Below are positions 63,410 through 64,000 of a stretch of 64,000 nucleotides of DNA, piece by piece. Source of the stretch: Muricea muricata (Eukaryota; Cnidaria; Anthozoa; Malacalcyonacea; Plexauridae); contig OY979717.1 of assembly GCA_963855995.1 (NCBI GenBank), forward strand, positions 4,168,728-4,232,727, in the 5' to 3' direction. The notes beneath the pieces were generated by a model. That model was not told the origin of the DNA, made no database searches, and saw only the letters and a list, made by a program, of their open reading frames with translations. The position numbers and the translations under genes are program-made. Within the stretch, counting starts at the first letter, position 1, and every line of letters begins with the position of its first letter.

Positions 63410-63523
63410 CTGGATTAATTAACAGAAAAACAGCATCTTTAGAGCCAATTTATAATATCCGGATTATATATAAATTAAAGTTAATGGAGAAATGCTGTTG
63501 ACATTGTTCAAAGTTCTTACACT

Positions 63524-63750
63524 TGTTGGAGATTGTCCAAGTGCGCGGAATTTCACGTCGTGCGCAATTGTCAGTCATTAACCTAATGCATCAGCGATCA
63601 CGCGCTGTGCACGATGCAAACACGTGCGCATCATATCAAATGTAATCCAACAACTAATAGACAGACAATATCGTCTTTGTTGTCATTGATCAACCAATAG
63701 AAATAGTTTCCGTATTATATAAACGGATGAGGCGCATTCACTAGGTATCA
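63524..63750 (+). promoter_or_regulatory. Candidate plus-strand core promoter, possibly within an LTR
   Basis: ccaat at 63694-63698 and tatataaa at 63716-63723, spaced as in a TATA promoter and on the strand opposite the phosphatase gene. A tgttggagattgtcc at 63524 looks like an LTR start. The element would extend past the right edge. No coding evidence is in the window. Confidence 0.35.
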
Positions 63751-64000
63751 ATTTGTTCTAAACTTGAGAGAGATACGATAGGCAGCACGAAATTGTTTCA
63801 ATATTTGTCGAGCATTTATTTATATATTTTGCGACCTATTGCTTCGGAATGTTTCCTGTTTCGTCGTGAGAACTCTAGAAAAGCTGGGAATAGTAAGAGC
63901 TCTAATACGAACGCGAATGATACGGCAAGTCTTCGGCGTGTCTGTGTCGAGACTCGAGAAAGGGTTGCCAAGCCACGAAACATCTTAATTTCAAGGCTCG

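Larger units (their letters stand above)
62517..63412. repeat. Tandem Ig-exon units of about 0.45 kb
   Basis: 62517-62962 and 62963-63412 match along both intron and exon (ggattaacagaataaaggtg, then the Ig exon). The exons at 55012 and 48047 and their downstream introns are further members. Confidence 0.88.

Overview
This is a eukaryotic, metazoan window that is AT-rich, intron-rich and heavily loaded with transposons. The protein families (receptor tyrosine phosphatase, BEL/Pao, Ty3/Gypsy, several APE-type LINEs, a possible DIRS-like gag) point to an aquatic invertebrate. I cannot tell sponge, cnidarian, tunicate or mollusc apart from this sequence alone.

One host gene spans almost the whole window on the minus strand, with its 5' end beyond the right edge and its 3' end beyond the left edge. 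It encodes a LAR-like receptor-type protein tyrosine phosphatase. In protein order it has three intact N-terminal Ig domains (63.4, 62.9 and 55.2 kb) plus a broken one (48.1 kb). A fourth intact Ig (42.5 kb) and four fibronectin type III (FnIII) domains (41.3-32.9 kb) follow. A fifth Ig (30.4 kb) sits inside the FnIII array, and at least eight more FnIII domains run from 28.9 to 12.3 kb. The membrane-proximal part has a furin-like RRRRKR site (10.7 kb) and a transmembrane helix (8.7 kb). Two cytoplasmic phosphatase domains end the gene: D1 (7.6-5.2 kb) and D2 (4.3-0.4 kb). I placed 38 exons by splice signals and reading frame. Every extracellular junction that could be checked up to the furin region is phase 1, so exons or exon pairs can be duplicated or skipped without breaking the frame.

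The ectodomain has grown by internal duplication at three scales: about 0.45 kb (Ig exons near 63 kb), about 0.87 kb (FnIII exon pairs at 20.7-22.7 kb), and a roughly 9 kb tandem duplication (about 22.1-31.0 kb and 34.1-43.1 kb) carrying an Ig plus three FnIII modules. By hand alignment the duplicated exons have diverged more than the introns next to them. D2 keeps the tyrosine and aspartate that vertebrate LAR D2 has lost, so both phosphatase domains may be active.

The introns hold a layered transposon record. A BEL/Pao retrotransposon (55.3-62.5 kb) landed on a splice acceptor and carries two later DNA-element insertions. There is also an APE-type LINE with a C-terminal zinc finger (43.9-47.5 kb), a CR1/Jockey-like LINE (51.7-54.0 kb), LINE fragments at 36.8, 43.4 and 48.2 kb, Gypsy remnants (31.2 and 49.2 kb), a gag-like fragment (49.6-50.5 kb), tRNA-derived SINE copies (14.5-15.7 kb) and many hairpin or terminal-inverted-repeat elements. 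The tandem copies and other paralogous repeats supply empty sites for several insertions. All transposon ORFs are broken. I see no CRISPR, operon or functional RNA gene.
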